NCBI GenBank assembly: GCA_002375985.1
Contig: DFNH01000011.1
Coordinates: 1-64,000, forward strand
Origin: Firmicutes bacterium UBA3572
GTDB lineage: Bacteria > Bacillota > Desulfotomaculia > Desulfotomaculales > Desulforudaceae
Length of the DNA: 64,000 nt
Direction of reading: 5' to 3'
Part shown: piece by piece, positions 8,089 to 15,777 of the stretch
How positions within the stretch are numbered: position 1 is the stretch's first letter
How the letters are laid out: each line of letters opens with the position of its first letter
Notes under the pieces: generated by a model
What the model saw: only the letters and a program-made list of their open reading frames with translations
Database searches by the model: none
Told to the model about the DNA's origin: nothing
Program-made: the position numbers and the translations under genes

Positions 8089-8130
8089 ACCGCTACCATC
8101 TAGCTCCTAAGAACGCGCAGAGGTAGCGGT
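8089..8130. repeat. inverted repeat ahead of the DUF3866 gene
   Basis: ACCGCTACC (8089-8097) and GGTAGCGGT (8122-8130) form a perfect 9-bp stem with a 24-base loop in the 270-base gap between two divergent genes. It could be an operator or a hairpin. No T-run follows. Confidence 0.35.
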
Positions 8131-8171
8131 TCCCGGGGGTTAATTGTGTTGGTACGGCCGGCGGCGTTCCG

Positions 8172-8199
8172 TTGGCGGGCGCCTGGTTAGGCGTATACT
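8172..8199 (+). promoter_or_regulatory. candidate sigma-A promoter of the DUF3866 gene
   Basis: TTGGCG (8172-8177) and TATACT (8194-8199) are separated by 16 bases, 43 bases before the start codon. This is a reasonable but imperfect match to the consensus. Confidence 0.4.
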
Positions 8200-8241
8200 G
8201 TACTTAAACATAAGCAAACGGAATGTGTAGGGGGTTTTGGG

Positions 8242-9342
8242 GTGATTAGAATTCGGCCAGGACGGGTTGTGGAGATAACCGGCCGGCGGCCGGGCCTATC
8301 GGAGTTAATGGTCGAGACTGAGGGGCGGGTGGAAAAAGCGGTCAACTACGACGAGCTTACCGGGCCGGTGGCGGTGGGCGATCGAGTGGCGCTGAACACA
8401 TCGGCCGTAAATCTGGGTCTCGGCACCGGCGGCGTCCACTTTGTGATGCTCAATCTGGAGCGTGCCGTCCGGGATGCGCCGAAGGCAGGGCACATCATGA
8501 AGCTACGGTATACCCCGTTTCAGGTACAGGTGCTGGCGGTGGAGGAGGAGGCCAGCCCGCATTTTGCGGCGATACGGGACTGTGAAAGCCTCGAAAGGCT
8601 GCCGGTGGCGGTGGGCAGCCTGCACAGCATGCTGGGGCCGTTTGCGGCGGCCGTGAAGCTATTGGCGCCGGAGGTGCGCCTGGTGTACCTGATGACCGAC
8701 GGAGGGGCGTTGCCTCTGGCGTTCAGCCGTCTGGTGCGGCAACTACGGGACCGGGGTCTGCTGGACGCTACGGTTACTTGCGGTCACGCCTTCGGTGGAG
8801 ACTATGAGGCCGTAAATGTGTATAGCGGGCTTTTGGCCGCACGCGCCGCGGCGGGGGCGGATATGGTCATCGCGGTGATGGGACCCGGGATCGTGGGCAG
8901 CGGACAGACCTACGGGTTTACCGGCATTGAGCAGGGGGAGATCATCAATGCGGTGGGCGTGTTGGGCGGCACACCGATTGCCATTCCCAGGATTAGTTTT
9001 GCCGACCCCCGGGACAGGCACCGGGGGGTGAGCCACCACACTCTGACCGCGCTGGGACGGGTGGCGCTCCAGCCCGCCCTGGTGGCTTTGCCCCGTCTGG
9101 ATCCGGCGGCGCAGCGGTTGCTTGAGGTACAGCTGGCCACCGCCGGCATCCCCGACCGGCACCAGGTGGTCATTGCCGATGGAAAACCGGCGTTGGAAGC
9201 CCTGGAAGCCTATCGCCTCAACGTGACGACCATGGGGCGGGGTCCCGCCGAAACCCCCGAGTTTTTCCTCGCCTGCGGTGCGGCCGCCCGACTGGCCGTT
9301 GACGCCTACCGGACCGCCCGTACCCCAAACCGCCGGTCATAA
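8242..9342 (+). CDS. DUF3866 family protein
   Basis: A 366-residue soluble protein of unknown function that matches the DUF3866 family in length and sequence. It has an N-terminal beta domain (RPGRVVEITGR, VGDRVALNTSAV) and a central conserved region with GSLHSMLGP, VYLMTDGGALPLAFS, GHAFGGDYEAVNVYSGL and MGPGIVGSGQTYGFTGIEQGE. Relatives in Firmicutes and Actinobacteria lie near recombination, sporulation or Nudix genes. Here it precedes spoIIM and xerD, in keeping with that. The start is GTG 8242 with GGGGG upstream. Confidence 0.8.
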   Translation: MIRIRPGRVVEITGRRPGLSELMVETEGRVEKAVNYDELTGPVAVGDRVALNTSAVNLGLGTGGVHFVMLNLERAVRDAPKAGHIMKLRYTPFQVQVLAVEEEASPHFAAIRDCESLERLPVAVGSLHSMLGPFAAAVKLLAPEVRLVYLMTDGGALPLAFSRLVRQLRDRGLLDATVTCGHAFGGDYEAVNVYSGLLAARAAAGADMVIAVMGPGIVGSGQTYGFTGIEQGEIINAVGVLGGTPIAIPRISFADPRDRHRGVSHHTLTALGRVALQPALVALPRLDPAAQRLLEVQLATAGIPDRHQVVIADGKPALEALEAYRLNVTTMGRGPAETPEFFLACGAAARLAVDAYRTARTPNRRS

Positions 9343-9374
9343 ACCGGTTCTGAGCCCCATAAATTTGGCTAGTA

Positions 9375-9388
9375 GGGGACAGGTCCCC
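9375..9388. repeat. short palindrome GGGGAC/GTCCCC
   Basis: GGGGAC-AG-GTCCCC lies between the DUF3866 gene and spoIIM. A related palindrome, GGACATGTCC, occurs at 34589. They may belong to a dispersed short palindromic family, but two copies in one window are weak support. Confidence 0.3.
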
Positions 9389-9406
9389 GGAAAGGGGAAG
9401 GTTCAG

Positions 9407-10033
9407 GTGGGCAAGGTTCGACAGTTCCTGGTCCTTTCGCTACGCACTCATTGGCGCCTCTATTTGGTGGTCGGCCTGCTTTTCTCGGCCGGTTTGGTTG
9501 CCGGCGCCTGGAGCGCGAGCGGGCTGGAGACCGCCACGGCCGGCGAGCTCCAGGAATACATCAATCAGCTTTTTGCCAATGCCGACCACCTGGAAAGACG
9601 TTCCGGGGAACAGTTTGTGGAGGCTACTTTCAATAACGTTATGCTCGTGGCGGTGATCTACCTGGCCGGGATTTCCGTGATCGGCATCCCGGTGATGCTG
9701 GGGCTCTTGTTTGTCCGCGGATTTGCCATCGGCTTCGCCCTCTGGTTTTTGAGCAGTCAAATGGGTTGGCCCGGTATACTCCTGGCTCTGGCGTCGGTCC
9801 TGCCGCAGAATATGATTTTGATTCCCGCGGTGCTTTTTGCCGGTGTGGCTGCGTTGTCCTTTTCCCTACTCTTGATCCGGCGCGGATTTCGTCCGGACAT
9901 CCGCGTTTGGCCCGCTTTTGTGCGTTACTCAGGGATGATGGCGGCGGCTGCGGTGGTCTCCGTAGGTGCGGGTCTGGTGGAGGCCTACGTGGCGCCGTAC
10001 CTGTTGGGACTTTTGCAGGCCATCCCGGGATGA
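9407..10033 (+). CDS. spoIIM: stage II sporulation protein M
   Basis: A 208-residue membrane protein with five hydrophobic segments. It is the SpoIIM scaffold that works with SpoIID and SpoIIP in peptidoglycan remodelling during engulfment. Matching features are the short cytoplasmic N-terminus, the extracytoplasmic segment after the first helix (ELQEYINQLF), FNNVMLVAVIYLAGISVIGIP and ASVLPQNMILIPA in the membrane core. I chose GTG 9407, preceded by AAGGGGAAGG, rather than upstream starts that overlap the DUF3866 gene. The spoIIM-yqzK-xerD order is conserved in spore formers. Confidence 0.88.
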   Translation: MGKVRQFLVLSLRTHWRLYLVVGLLFSAGLVAGAWSASGLETATAGELQEYINQLFANADHLERRSGEQFVEATFNNVMLVAVIYLAGISVIGIPVMLGLLFVRGFAIGFALWFLSSQMGWPGILLALASVLPQNMILIPAVLFAGVAALSFSLLLIRRGFRPDIRVWPAFVRYSGMMAAAAVVSVGAGLVEAYVAPYLLGLLQAIPG

Positions 10034-10052
10034 AGGGGGGGTGGAGACGGGC

Positions 10053-10280
10053 GTGATTGTCGTCATTATTTCGGCGCTAAAGCGCAAGGTCTTATTTGTC
10101 TGCCGCCTTTGCCTGTTGCTGATCGTCCTGACCATCCTGGTGATCCAGATCCACGGGATGTTCAAGACGGAAGCCCCATCGCGCCTGGCGGACCCGGTAA
10201 CGGCGGAGGCACCGCCGTCGAACTTGTTGGAAAACTTGGTCGAATGGCTTAAAGAGTACTACCGCGGCAAATCCCGGTAG
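10053..10280 (+). CDS. YqzK-like DUF4227 membrane protein
   Basis: A 75-residue protein with one membrane helix (residues 14-34) and a short soluble tail ending NLLENLVEWLKEYYRGK. Size, topology and its place between spoIIM and xerD match the DUF4227/YqzK family of Bacillus and relatives, whose function is unknown. GTG 10053 is preferred because the AAGGGGGGG site ends 13 bases upstream; GTG 10041 would lie on that site. Confidence 0.7.
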   Translation: MIVVIISALKRKVLFVCRLCLLLIVLTILVIQIHGMFKTEAPSRLADPVTAEAPPSNLLENLVEWLKEYYRGKSR

Positions 10281-10341
10281 GATTTTTTTGCTGGCGGGCG
10301 AAGAAAATAGTAACATAACCGAATACCACAGGAGCACGGAC

Positions 10342-11229
10342 ATGGAGCAGTATGTGGAGTTGTTTTTGGATTACTTGCGTATAGAGCGTGGTTTGGCGGT
10401 GAATACCTTGACGGCCTACCGGGCGGACTTGGCCCGGTGGGTGCGCTTTTTGGCACGCCAGGGTGTGCAATCACCGGGGGACATCAAGCGGGGGCACATC
10501 ACCGCCTTTCTAGAACAATTGCGGCGCGATGGTCAACAACCGGCCACCGTGGCCCGGCGATTAGCGGCGGTACGGGCCTTTTTGAAGTTTTTGGCTGCTG
10601 AGCGGCTGGTGGCAACCAACCCGGCGGAAGAACTCGGTTCGCCGCGTTTAGCGCACCGGCTGCCGCATGTTCTTGGGTTGGAGGAAGTGCAAAGGCTGCT
10701 GGAGGCGCCCGATACCGGAAGCCCGCTCGGCCTGCGGGACCGCGCCTTGCTTGAGCTCTTATACGCCACCGGTTTGCGGGTGTCCGAAGCGGTAAGTCTG
10801 CGGGTGGGGGATCTGGACATGGCGGCGGGCTTGCTCCGCTGCCTGGGCAAGGGCGGACGGGAACGCTTGGTGCCGGTGGGCGACGAAGCGCTGCGGGTAA
10901 CTGGTGCCTACCTGAGGCAGGCCCGGCCGAGGTTATTGAAGGGGCGGCCTTCGCGTTACCTGTTTTTAAATCGCCGGGGGCAGCCGCTGACCCGCCAGAC
11001 CGTATGGAAGTTGCTCAAGCGTTACGCGAAGAGAGCGGGGATCGACCGGCAGGTTACGCCCCACACGCTCCGGCACTCCTTCGCGACCCACCTGCTGGAA
11101 AACGGTGCCGATTTGCGCGCGGTCCAGGAGATGTTGGGCCACGCCGACATTGTCACCACCCAGATTTATACCCACCTGACCACCCGCGGCCTGCGTGCCG
11201 TTTACGACCGTACTCATCCCCGGGCTTGA
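10342..11229 (+). CDS. xerD: tyrosine recombinase XerD
   Basis: A 295-residue site-specific recombinase that resolves chromosome dimers at dif with a partner Xer protein. The N-terminal SAM-like core-binding domain covers residues 1-85 (YLRIERGLAVNTLTAYRADL). The C-terminal catalytic domain has the Arg in LLYATGLRVSEAV, Lys in LGKGGRER, HTLRHSFATHLL, GHADIVTTQIY and the catalytic Tyr in QIYTH. ATG 10342 has GGAG 8 bases upstream; the longer frame from 10288 lacks a site. Its position between yqzK and deoB matches Bacillus. Confidence 0.9.
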   Translation: MEQYVELFLDYLRIERGLAVNTLTAYRADLARWVRFLARQGVQSPGDIKRGHITAFLEQLRRDGQQPATVARRLAAVRAFLKFLAAERLVATNPAEELGSPRLAHRLPHVLGLEEVQRLLEAPDTGSPLGLRDRALLELLYATGLRVSEAVSLRVGDLDMAAGLLRCLGKGGRERLVPVGDEALRVTGAYLRQARPRLLKGRPSRYLFLNRRGQPLTRQTVWKLLKRYAKRAGIDRQVTPHTLRHSFATHLLENGADLRAVQEMLGHADIVTTQIYTHLTTRGLRAVYDRTHPRA

Positions 11230-11259
11230 GGAACGACCGGGCAAAAGGAGGCGCTACGT

Positions 11260-12435
11260 TTGCAGTTGATCAACCGGGTTATTGTGCTTGTCCTGGACAG
11301 TGTGGGGGTGGGTGCGCTGCCGGACGCCGCCGCTTACGGCGACCAGGGCAGTAACACCTTGGGAAACGTCGCCCGGGCCGTAGGTGGTTTGTCTTTGCCG
11401 CACCTGAGCGCTTTGGGGCTGGGCAACATCATCCCCGTGCATGGCGTGCCGCCGGCCAAGAATCCCCGGGCTGCCTTCGGCAAGATGGCCATCCGTTCGG
11501 CCGGCAAGGACACCACCACCGGGCACTGGGAACTGGCGGGCCTGATCCTGTCCCGGCCCTTTCCGGTCTACCCCGACGGTTTTCCCGCATCGTTGATCGC
11601 GGAATTCGAGGCGCGTATTGGCCGCCGGATACTGGGCAATAAAGCGGCTTCCGGTACCGAGATTATCGAGGAACTGGGCGCCAGACACATGGCCACCGGG
11701 TGGCCCATAGTGTACACCTCGGCCGACAGCGTATTCCAGGTCGCGGCGCACGAGGAGATTATTCCGGTGGAGGAGCTTTACCGGATCTGCCAGATCGCCC
11801 GGGAACTGTTGACCGGTGAACATGGTGTCGGGCGGGTGATCGCCCGGCCTTTCGTGGGCCAACCGGGGAGTTTTGTGCGCACGCCCCGGCGCAAGGACTT
11901 TTCCCTGCCCCCGGTCGGCAAGACCGTGCTGCAAGCGCTCAAGGACCAGGGGCTCCGCGTGGTGGGCGTAGGCAAGATCGGGAACATTTTCGCCGAAACG
12001 GGCTTGACCGAGAGCCATCCCACCCGGAATAACGAACACGGGGTGGACAAGACCCTGGCGGTAATGGATATTGGCGGGCGGGGGCTGATTTTTACTAACC
12101 TGATTGACTTTGACATGCTCTACGGGCACCGCAACGATGTACACGGGTATGCCGGCGCGCTGGCGGCGTTCGACCGCCGATTGCCGGAGATCTTGGCCGC
12201 GATGGCTTCCGACGATCTGTTGATCATCACCGCCGATCACGGTTGTGACCCTACGATGCCCGGCACCGACCATTCCCGGGAGTACGTGCCGCTTCTGGTT
12301 TATGGAGAGCGAGTAGCCGGCGGAGTAGACCTCGGGACGCGCGCTACCCTGGCCGACGTGGCCGCCACCCTGGCGGTGGTTTTCGGGTTGACCTGGCCGG
12401 TAGGGGAAAGTTTCTACGGGCAGATTTTGCCTTAG
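11260..12435 (+). CDS. deoB: phosphopentomutase
   Basis: A 391-residue metalloenzyme of the alkaline phosphatase superfamily that interconverts (deoxy)ribose-1-phosphate and -5-phosphate in nucleoside salvage. Metal-site motifs are VLDSVGVGALPDA at the N-terminus, the catalytic Thr in GKDTTTGHWELAG, NNEHGVDKTL, DFDMLYGHRND and ITADHGCDPTMPGTDHSREYVP. The start is TTG 11260 with AAGGAGG at 11245-11251. The gene lies 17 bases before a pyrimidine-nucleoside phosphorylase, so the products act in sequence: phosphorolysis, then conversion to the 5-phosphate. Confidence 0.93.
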   Translation: MQLINRVIVLVLDSVGVGALPDAAAYGDQGSNTLGNVARAVGGLSLPHLSALGLGNIIPVHGVPPAKNPRAAFGKMAIRSAGKDTTTGHWELAGLILSRPFPVYPDGFPASLIAEFEARIGRRILGNKAASGTEIIEELGARHMATGWPIVYTSADSVFQVAAHEEIIPVEELYRICQIARELLTGEHGVGRVIARPFVGQPGSFVRTPRRKDFSLPPVGKTVLQALKDQGLRVVGVGKIGNIFAETGLTESHPTRNNEHGVDKTLAVMDIGGRGLIFTNLIDFDMLYGHRNDVHGYAGALAAFDRRLPEILAAMASDDLLIITADHGCDPTMPGTDHSREYVPLLVYGERVAGGVDLGTRATLADVAATLAVVFGLTWPVGESFYGQILP

Positions 12436-12452
12436 CGGGGGTGTGAAAGCGT

Positions 12453-13796
12453 TTGCGGATGTACGACCTGATTCTGAAAAAACGCGATGGCGGGACCCTT
12501 TCCAGCGCCGAGATTGCCTATTTCATCCGGGGCTATGTGGCCGGCGAAATCCCCGATTACCAGGTGGCCGCGCTGCTGATGGTCGTTTACTTCCGGGGGA
12601 TGACCTTTCGGGAGATGGCCGATCTGACGGCGGCCATCGTTGATTCGGGTGAAACCTGTGACCTTGGAGTCATCCCGGGGATCAAGGTAGACAAACACAG
12701 CACCGGGGGGGTGGGTGACAAGACCACGCTGGTCGTGGCACCGCTGGTGGCCGCGTGCGGCGTACCGGTGGTGAAAATGTCGGGCCGCGGCTTAGGCCAT
12801 ACCGGGGGCACCATTGACAAACTGGAGTCAATCCCCGGTTTTCGCACCGATTTAAGCCTGGCGGACATCGTGTCCCAGGTGCGGGAGGTAGGCCTGGCCG
12901 TGGTGGCCCAGACCGGCAACCTGACGCCCGCCGACCGCCGGCTTTACGCTCTGCGGGACGTTACGGCGACGGTGGATAGTATCCCCTTGATCGCCAGCAG
13001 CGTGATGTCCAAAAAGATCGCCGCCGGTGCCGATGCCATTGTGCTGGACGTTAAGACTGGGCGGGGCGCTTTCATGCAGGAGGAGGCGGCGGCCAGGGAG
13101 CTGGCCCAGGCCATGGTGCAGATCGGGCGGCAGCAGGGACGCCGTACCCTGGCGCTGGTGACCGGAATGGACGAACCTCTGGGTTATGCCGTGGGTAACG
13201 CCTTGGAAGTGCGGGAGGCCTTGAGGTTGCTGCGGGGCGAGGAACGGCCGGCGGATTTATACGCGCTGTGCCGGCATTTGGCCGGCTACATGGTGCTCCT
13301 CGGTGGCAAGGTGGACAGCCTGGACGAAGCCCAACTGCTGGTCGACCGGCAGTTGGCGTCCGGGGCGGCGCTGGATACCATGCGCGCCTGGGTGCGCGCC
13401 CAGGGTGGGGACCCGGCGGTGGTGGACGAGCCGGACCTGTTGCCCGTAGCCTCTTTCCGGGTCGAAGTTACCGCCGCGTCGGCTGGCTTTGTTCAAGCCA
13501 TCGACGCACGGGCGGTGGGCCGGGCGGCTTTAGCCCTGGGCGCCGGACGAGCGGTTAAGGGCGAGGCGATCGACCCGGCGGTGGGTGTGGTGCTGCGGCG
13601 CAAGGTGGGCGACCGGGTGAAAGCCGGGGAAGCGCTGGCCACGGTGTATCACAACGGAAAGGGCGTCGAGGAGGCGCTTTCCCGGATCCGACAGGCCTAC
13701 CTGTTGAGGGCGGAAAAGGTAGAGCCGCCCGCCCTGGTGCGGGCCGTTATCGGTGCGCCGGCAGAAGAAGCTGGCTGGACTCTGCCCGGAAAATAG
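12453..13796 (+). CDS. pdp: pyrimidine-nucleoside phosphorylase
   Basis: A 447-residue phosphorylase of the thymidine/uridine phosphorylase family that splits pyrimidine nucleosides into base and (deoxy)ribose-1-phosphate. Signatures are VDKHSTGGVGDKTTLV, KMSGRGLGHTGGTIDKLESI, KIAAGADAIVLDVKTG and the C-terminal domain with AAALGAGR-like and GVVLRRKVGDRVKAGE segments. The start is TTG 12453 (MRMYDLILKK), matching relatives, with GGGGGTG upstream. At about 447 residues it is slightly longer than the usual 433. It forms an operon with deoB. Confidence 0.92.
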   Translation: MRMYDLILKKRDGGTLSSAEIAYFIRGYVAGEIPDYQVAALLMVVYFRGMTFREMADLTAAIVDSGETCDLGVIPGIKVDKHSTGGVGDKTTLVVAPLVAACGVPVVKMSGRGLGHTGGTIDKLESIPGFRTDLSLADIVSQVREVGLAVVAQTGNLTPADRRLYALRDVTATVDSIPLIASSVMSKKIAAGADAIVLDVKTGRGAFMQEEAAARELAQAMVQIGRQQGRRTLALVTGMDEPLGYAVGNALEVREALRLLRGEERPADLYALCRHLAGYMVLLGGKVDSLDEAQLLVDRQLASGAALDTMRAWVRAQGGDPAVVDEPDLLPVASFRVEVTAASAGFVQAIDARAVGRAALALGAGRAVKGEAIDPAVGVVLRRKVGDRVKAGEALATVYHNGKGVEEALSRIRQAYLLRAEKVEPPALVRAVIGAPAEEAGWTLPGK

Positions 13797-13897
13797 TCGT
13801 TAGTCGTCGGATTACTGGTAGGAATTCATATCAGCGAATTCCTGACTGGCCCATTTTTATCTTCTGATGGTGTTACCCGTCAAGGGTGACATGGGCG

Positions 13898-13955
13898 TCT
13901 GCTGAAAAGTAAGCTTAATGAACGGTGCACACACCAAGTATATTTTTCCCTGCCG
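13898..13955. repeat. degenerate copy of a hairpin element (copy A)
   Basis: CTGCTGAAAA (13899-13908), the apical string CGGTGCACACA (13923-13933) and TATTTTTCCCTGCC match in order and spacing the element at 25428-25481. The 3' arm has decayed relative to that copy. The rest of the 196-base gap holds GGAATTC/GAATTCC at about 13821-13842, which may form a hairpin after pdp. Confidence 0.5.
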
Positions 13956-13992
13956 GAGCTGGCAAAAAAACTGGCAAGAGGAGGACTAACCA

Positions 13993-15042
13993 ATGTACAG
14001 AATCGCGGTGATTCCCGGAGACGGCACCGGTCCGGAGCAGGTGCGGGAAGGGTTGAAGGTGTTAAAAGCGGTGGCTCAAAAGCAGGGCTTTGAGCTGGAA
14101 ACGGTCACCTTTGACTACGGTGGTGAGTATTACCTGCGCACGGGGGAGGTGCTGCCCGCGGGTGCGGTGGACGAGTTGCGCCGTTTCGACGCCATTTATC
14201 TCGGAGCCATTGGTCATCCGGAGGTGCGGCCCGGGATCCTGGAACAGGGTATCCTGCTGCGGCTGCGCTTTGAGCTGGACCAATACATCAATTTGCGGCC
14301 GGTGCGCCTCTATCCGGGGGTGGAAACGCCGCTGGCCGGCAAAGGGCCGGAGGATGTTGATTTTGTGGTGGTCCGCGAAAACACCGAGGGCCTTTATGCG
14401 GGCAGCGGCGGTTTTCTCAAGCGGGGCACACCGGACGAGGTGGCCATTCAAACCTCGATTAACACCCGCAAGGGCGTGGAGCGCTGCATCCGGTTCGCTT
14501 TTGAATACTGCCGCCGGCGCAACCAGCGCAAGAAGGTGACGCTGTGCGGGAAAACGAATGTGCTCACCTACGCCTTTGATCTTTGGGAACGGGTTTTCCA
14601 CGAGGTGGGCGCGGAGTACCCGGACATCGAGCGCGACTACGCGCATGTGGACGCCATCTGCATGTGGATGGTGAAGAATCCCGAATGGTTTGACGTCATT
14701 GTGACCGACAACATGTTTGGCGACATCATTACCGACCTGGGCGCCATAATCCAGGGCGGCATGGGGATCGCCGCGGGCGGCAACCTGAACCCGGAGGGCG
14801 TGTCGATGTTTGAACCCATCGGCGGGTCGGCACCCAAGTATACCGGGCAAAACGTAATCAATCCTCTGGCCGCCATTTGCGCCGCCGGCATGCTGCTGGA
14901 ACACCTGGGCGAGACGGCCGCGGCCGCGCAGGTGGAAAGCGCGGTACAAAAAGTGTGCGCCAAGCACATCAAGAGCCTGGCCGCCGGGCGGATGGGTTAC
15001 TCCACCAGCGAGGTCGGCGACCTGGTGGTCAGTTACCTGTAA
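13993..15042 (+). CDS. isocitrate/isopropylmalate dehydrogenase family protein
   Basis: A 349-residue NAD(P)-dependent decarboxylating beta-hydroxyacid dehydrogenase. Family landmarks are IPGDGTGPEQV, the substrate-loop Arg residues in FELDQYINLRPVRLYPGVE, VVRENTEGLYAG, CGKTNVL, the metal site DAICMWMV with FDVIVTDNMFGDIITDLGA, and FEPIGGSAPKYTG. The substrate-loop and RENTEG regions are closer to tartrate/homoisocitrate-type enzymes than to classic LeuB (which has RELTGG), so the substrate is open. No leuCD or aconitase lies nearby. The gene has GAGGAGG upstream and is followed by an FMN reductase-like gene. Confidence 0.8.
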   Translation: MYRIAVIPGDGTGPEQVREGLKVLKAVAQKQGFELETVTFDYGGEYYLRTGEVLPAGAVDELRRFDAIYLGAIGHPEVRPGILEQGILLRLRFELDQYINLRPVRLYPGVETPLAGKGPEDVDFVVVRENTEGLYAGSGGFLKRGTPDEVAIQTSINTRKGVERCIRFAFEYCRRRNQRKKVTLCGKTNVLTYAFDLWERVFHEVGAEYPDIERDYAHVDAICMWMVKNPEWFDVIVTDNMFGDIITDLGAIIQGGMGIAAGGNLNPEGVSMFEPIGGSAPKYTGQNVINPLAAICAAGMLLEHLGETAAAAQVESAVQKVCAKHIKSLAAGRMGYSTSEVGDLVVSYL

Positions 15043-15068
15043 GTTTGGATTTAAGGAAGGTGAACCGG

Positions 15069-15671
15069 GTGAGCGGGAAGTTGGTCGTGGGCATCAGCGG
15101 CAGCCCACGCAAGGGCGGGAACACGGATACCCTGCTGGCGGCGCTGCTCCGGGGGGCCGCGGTGGCCGGCGTGCGGACCGAGGCGCTGTTCCTGCGGGAC
15201 TACCGGTTCAGTCCCTGCATCGGGTGTGAAAAGTGCCGGGAACTGAAGACGTGCGGCACCTTCAGGGACGACATGCAGCGGCTGTACCCGGTACTGGAGC
15301 GGGCCGACGGCCTGGTGCTCGGTTCCCCGACCCACAATTACAACGTCACCGCCATTATGAAGGGGTTTATCGACCGGCTGTATCCTTATTACGATTTCTC
15401 CGCGGACCGGCGCAAATGGGGGAGCCGGCTGGGCGGTCCGGGTAAGAAGGCGTTGGTGTTTGCGGTCTGCGAACAGCCGACCCCGGAGAACCTGGGGGTG
15501 ACCCTGCCCGCGCTGGCTTTGAGTTTTCGGGCGCTGGGTTTTGAAATCTTTGACGAGTGGGGTGTGACCGGCTTTTTCGAGCGGGCAACGGTGTTGCAGG
15601 ACCCGGGTGTTATGGCGGCGGCCGCGACCCGGGGGCGCAAGCTGGCGGAGGCGCTTGGCAAATCGGTCTAG
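15069..15671 (+). CDS. NADPH-dependent FMN reductase/iron-sulfur flavoprotein-like
   Basis: A 200-residue flavodoxin-fold protein. GISGSPRKGGNTDTLL near the N-terminus is the FMN phosphate-binding loop. CIGCEKCRELKTC (residues about 48-60) resembles the compact cysteine motif that holds a 4Fe-4S cluster in archaeal-type iron-sulfur flavoproteins. GSPTHNYNVTAIMKGFIDRL contacts flavin in this family. The start is GTG 15069, 8 bases after AAGGAAGG. It probably shuttles electrons between ferredoxin or NADPH and an unknown acceptor. Confidence 0.78.
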   Translation: MSGKLVVGISGSPRKGGNTDTLLAALLRGAAVAGVRTEALFLRDYRFSPCIGCEKCRELKTCGTFRDDMQRLYPVLERADGLVLGSPTHNYNVTAIMKGFIDRLYPYYDFSADRRKWGSRLGGPGKKALVFAVCEQPTPENLGVTLPALALSFRALGFEIFDEWGVTGFFERATVLQDPGVMAAAATRGRKLAEALGKSV

Positions 15672-15777
15672 CGCCGAGGTGGTGCCGGGCAAGGGCGTTT
15701 ACGGGCAGGATTTCCTGTCCGGAGCATAGAATCTCTGGAGGAAGCAGAAAAAGTAATCTATTTTGGGAAATGAAAGT

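Noticed and set aside
11254..12273. 339-residue minus-strand frame opposite deoB
   Set aside because: Antisense shadow; deoB has complete family motifs and a strong ribosome site.
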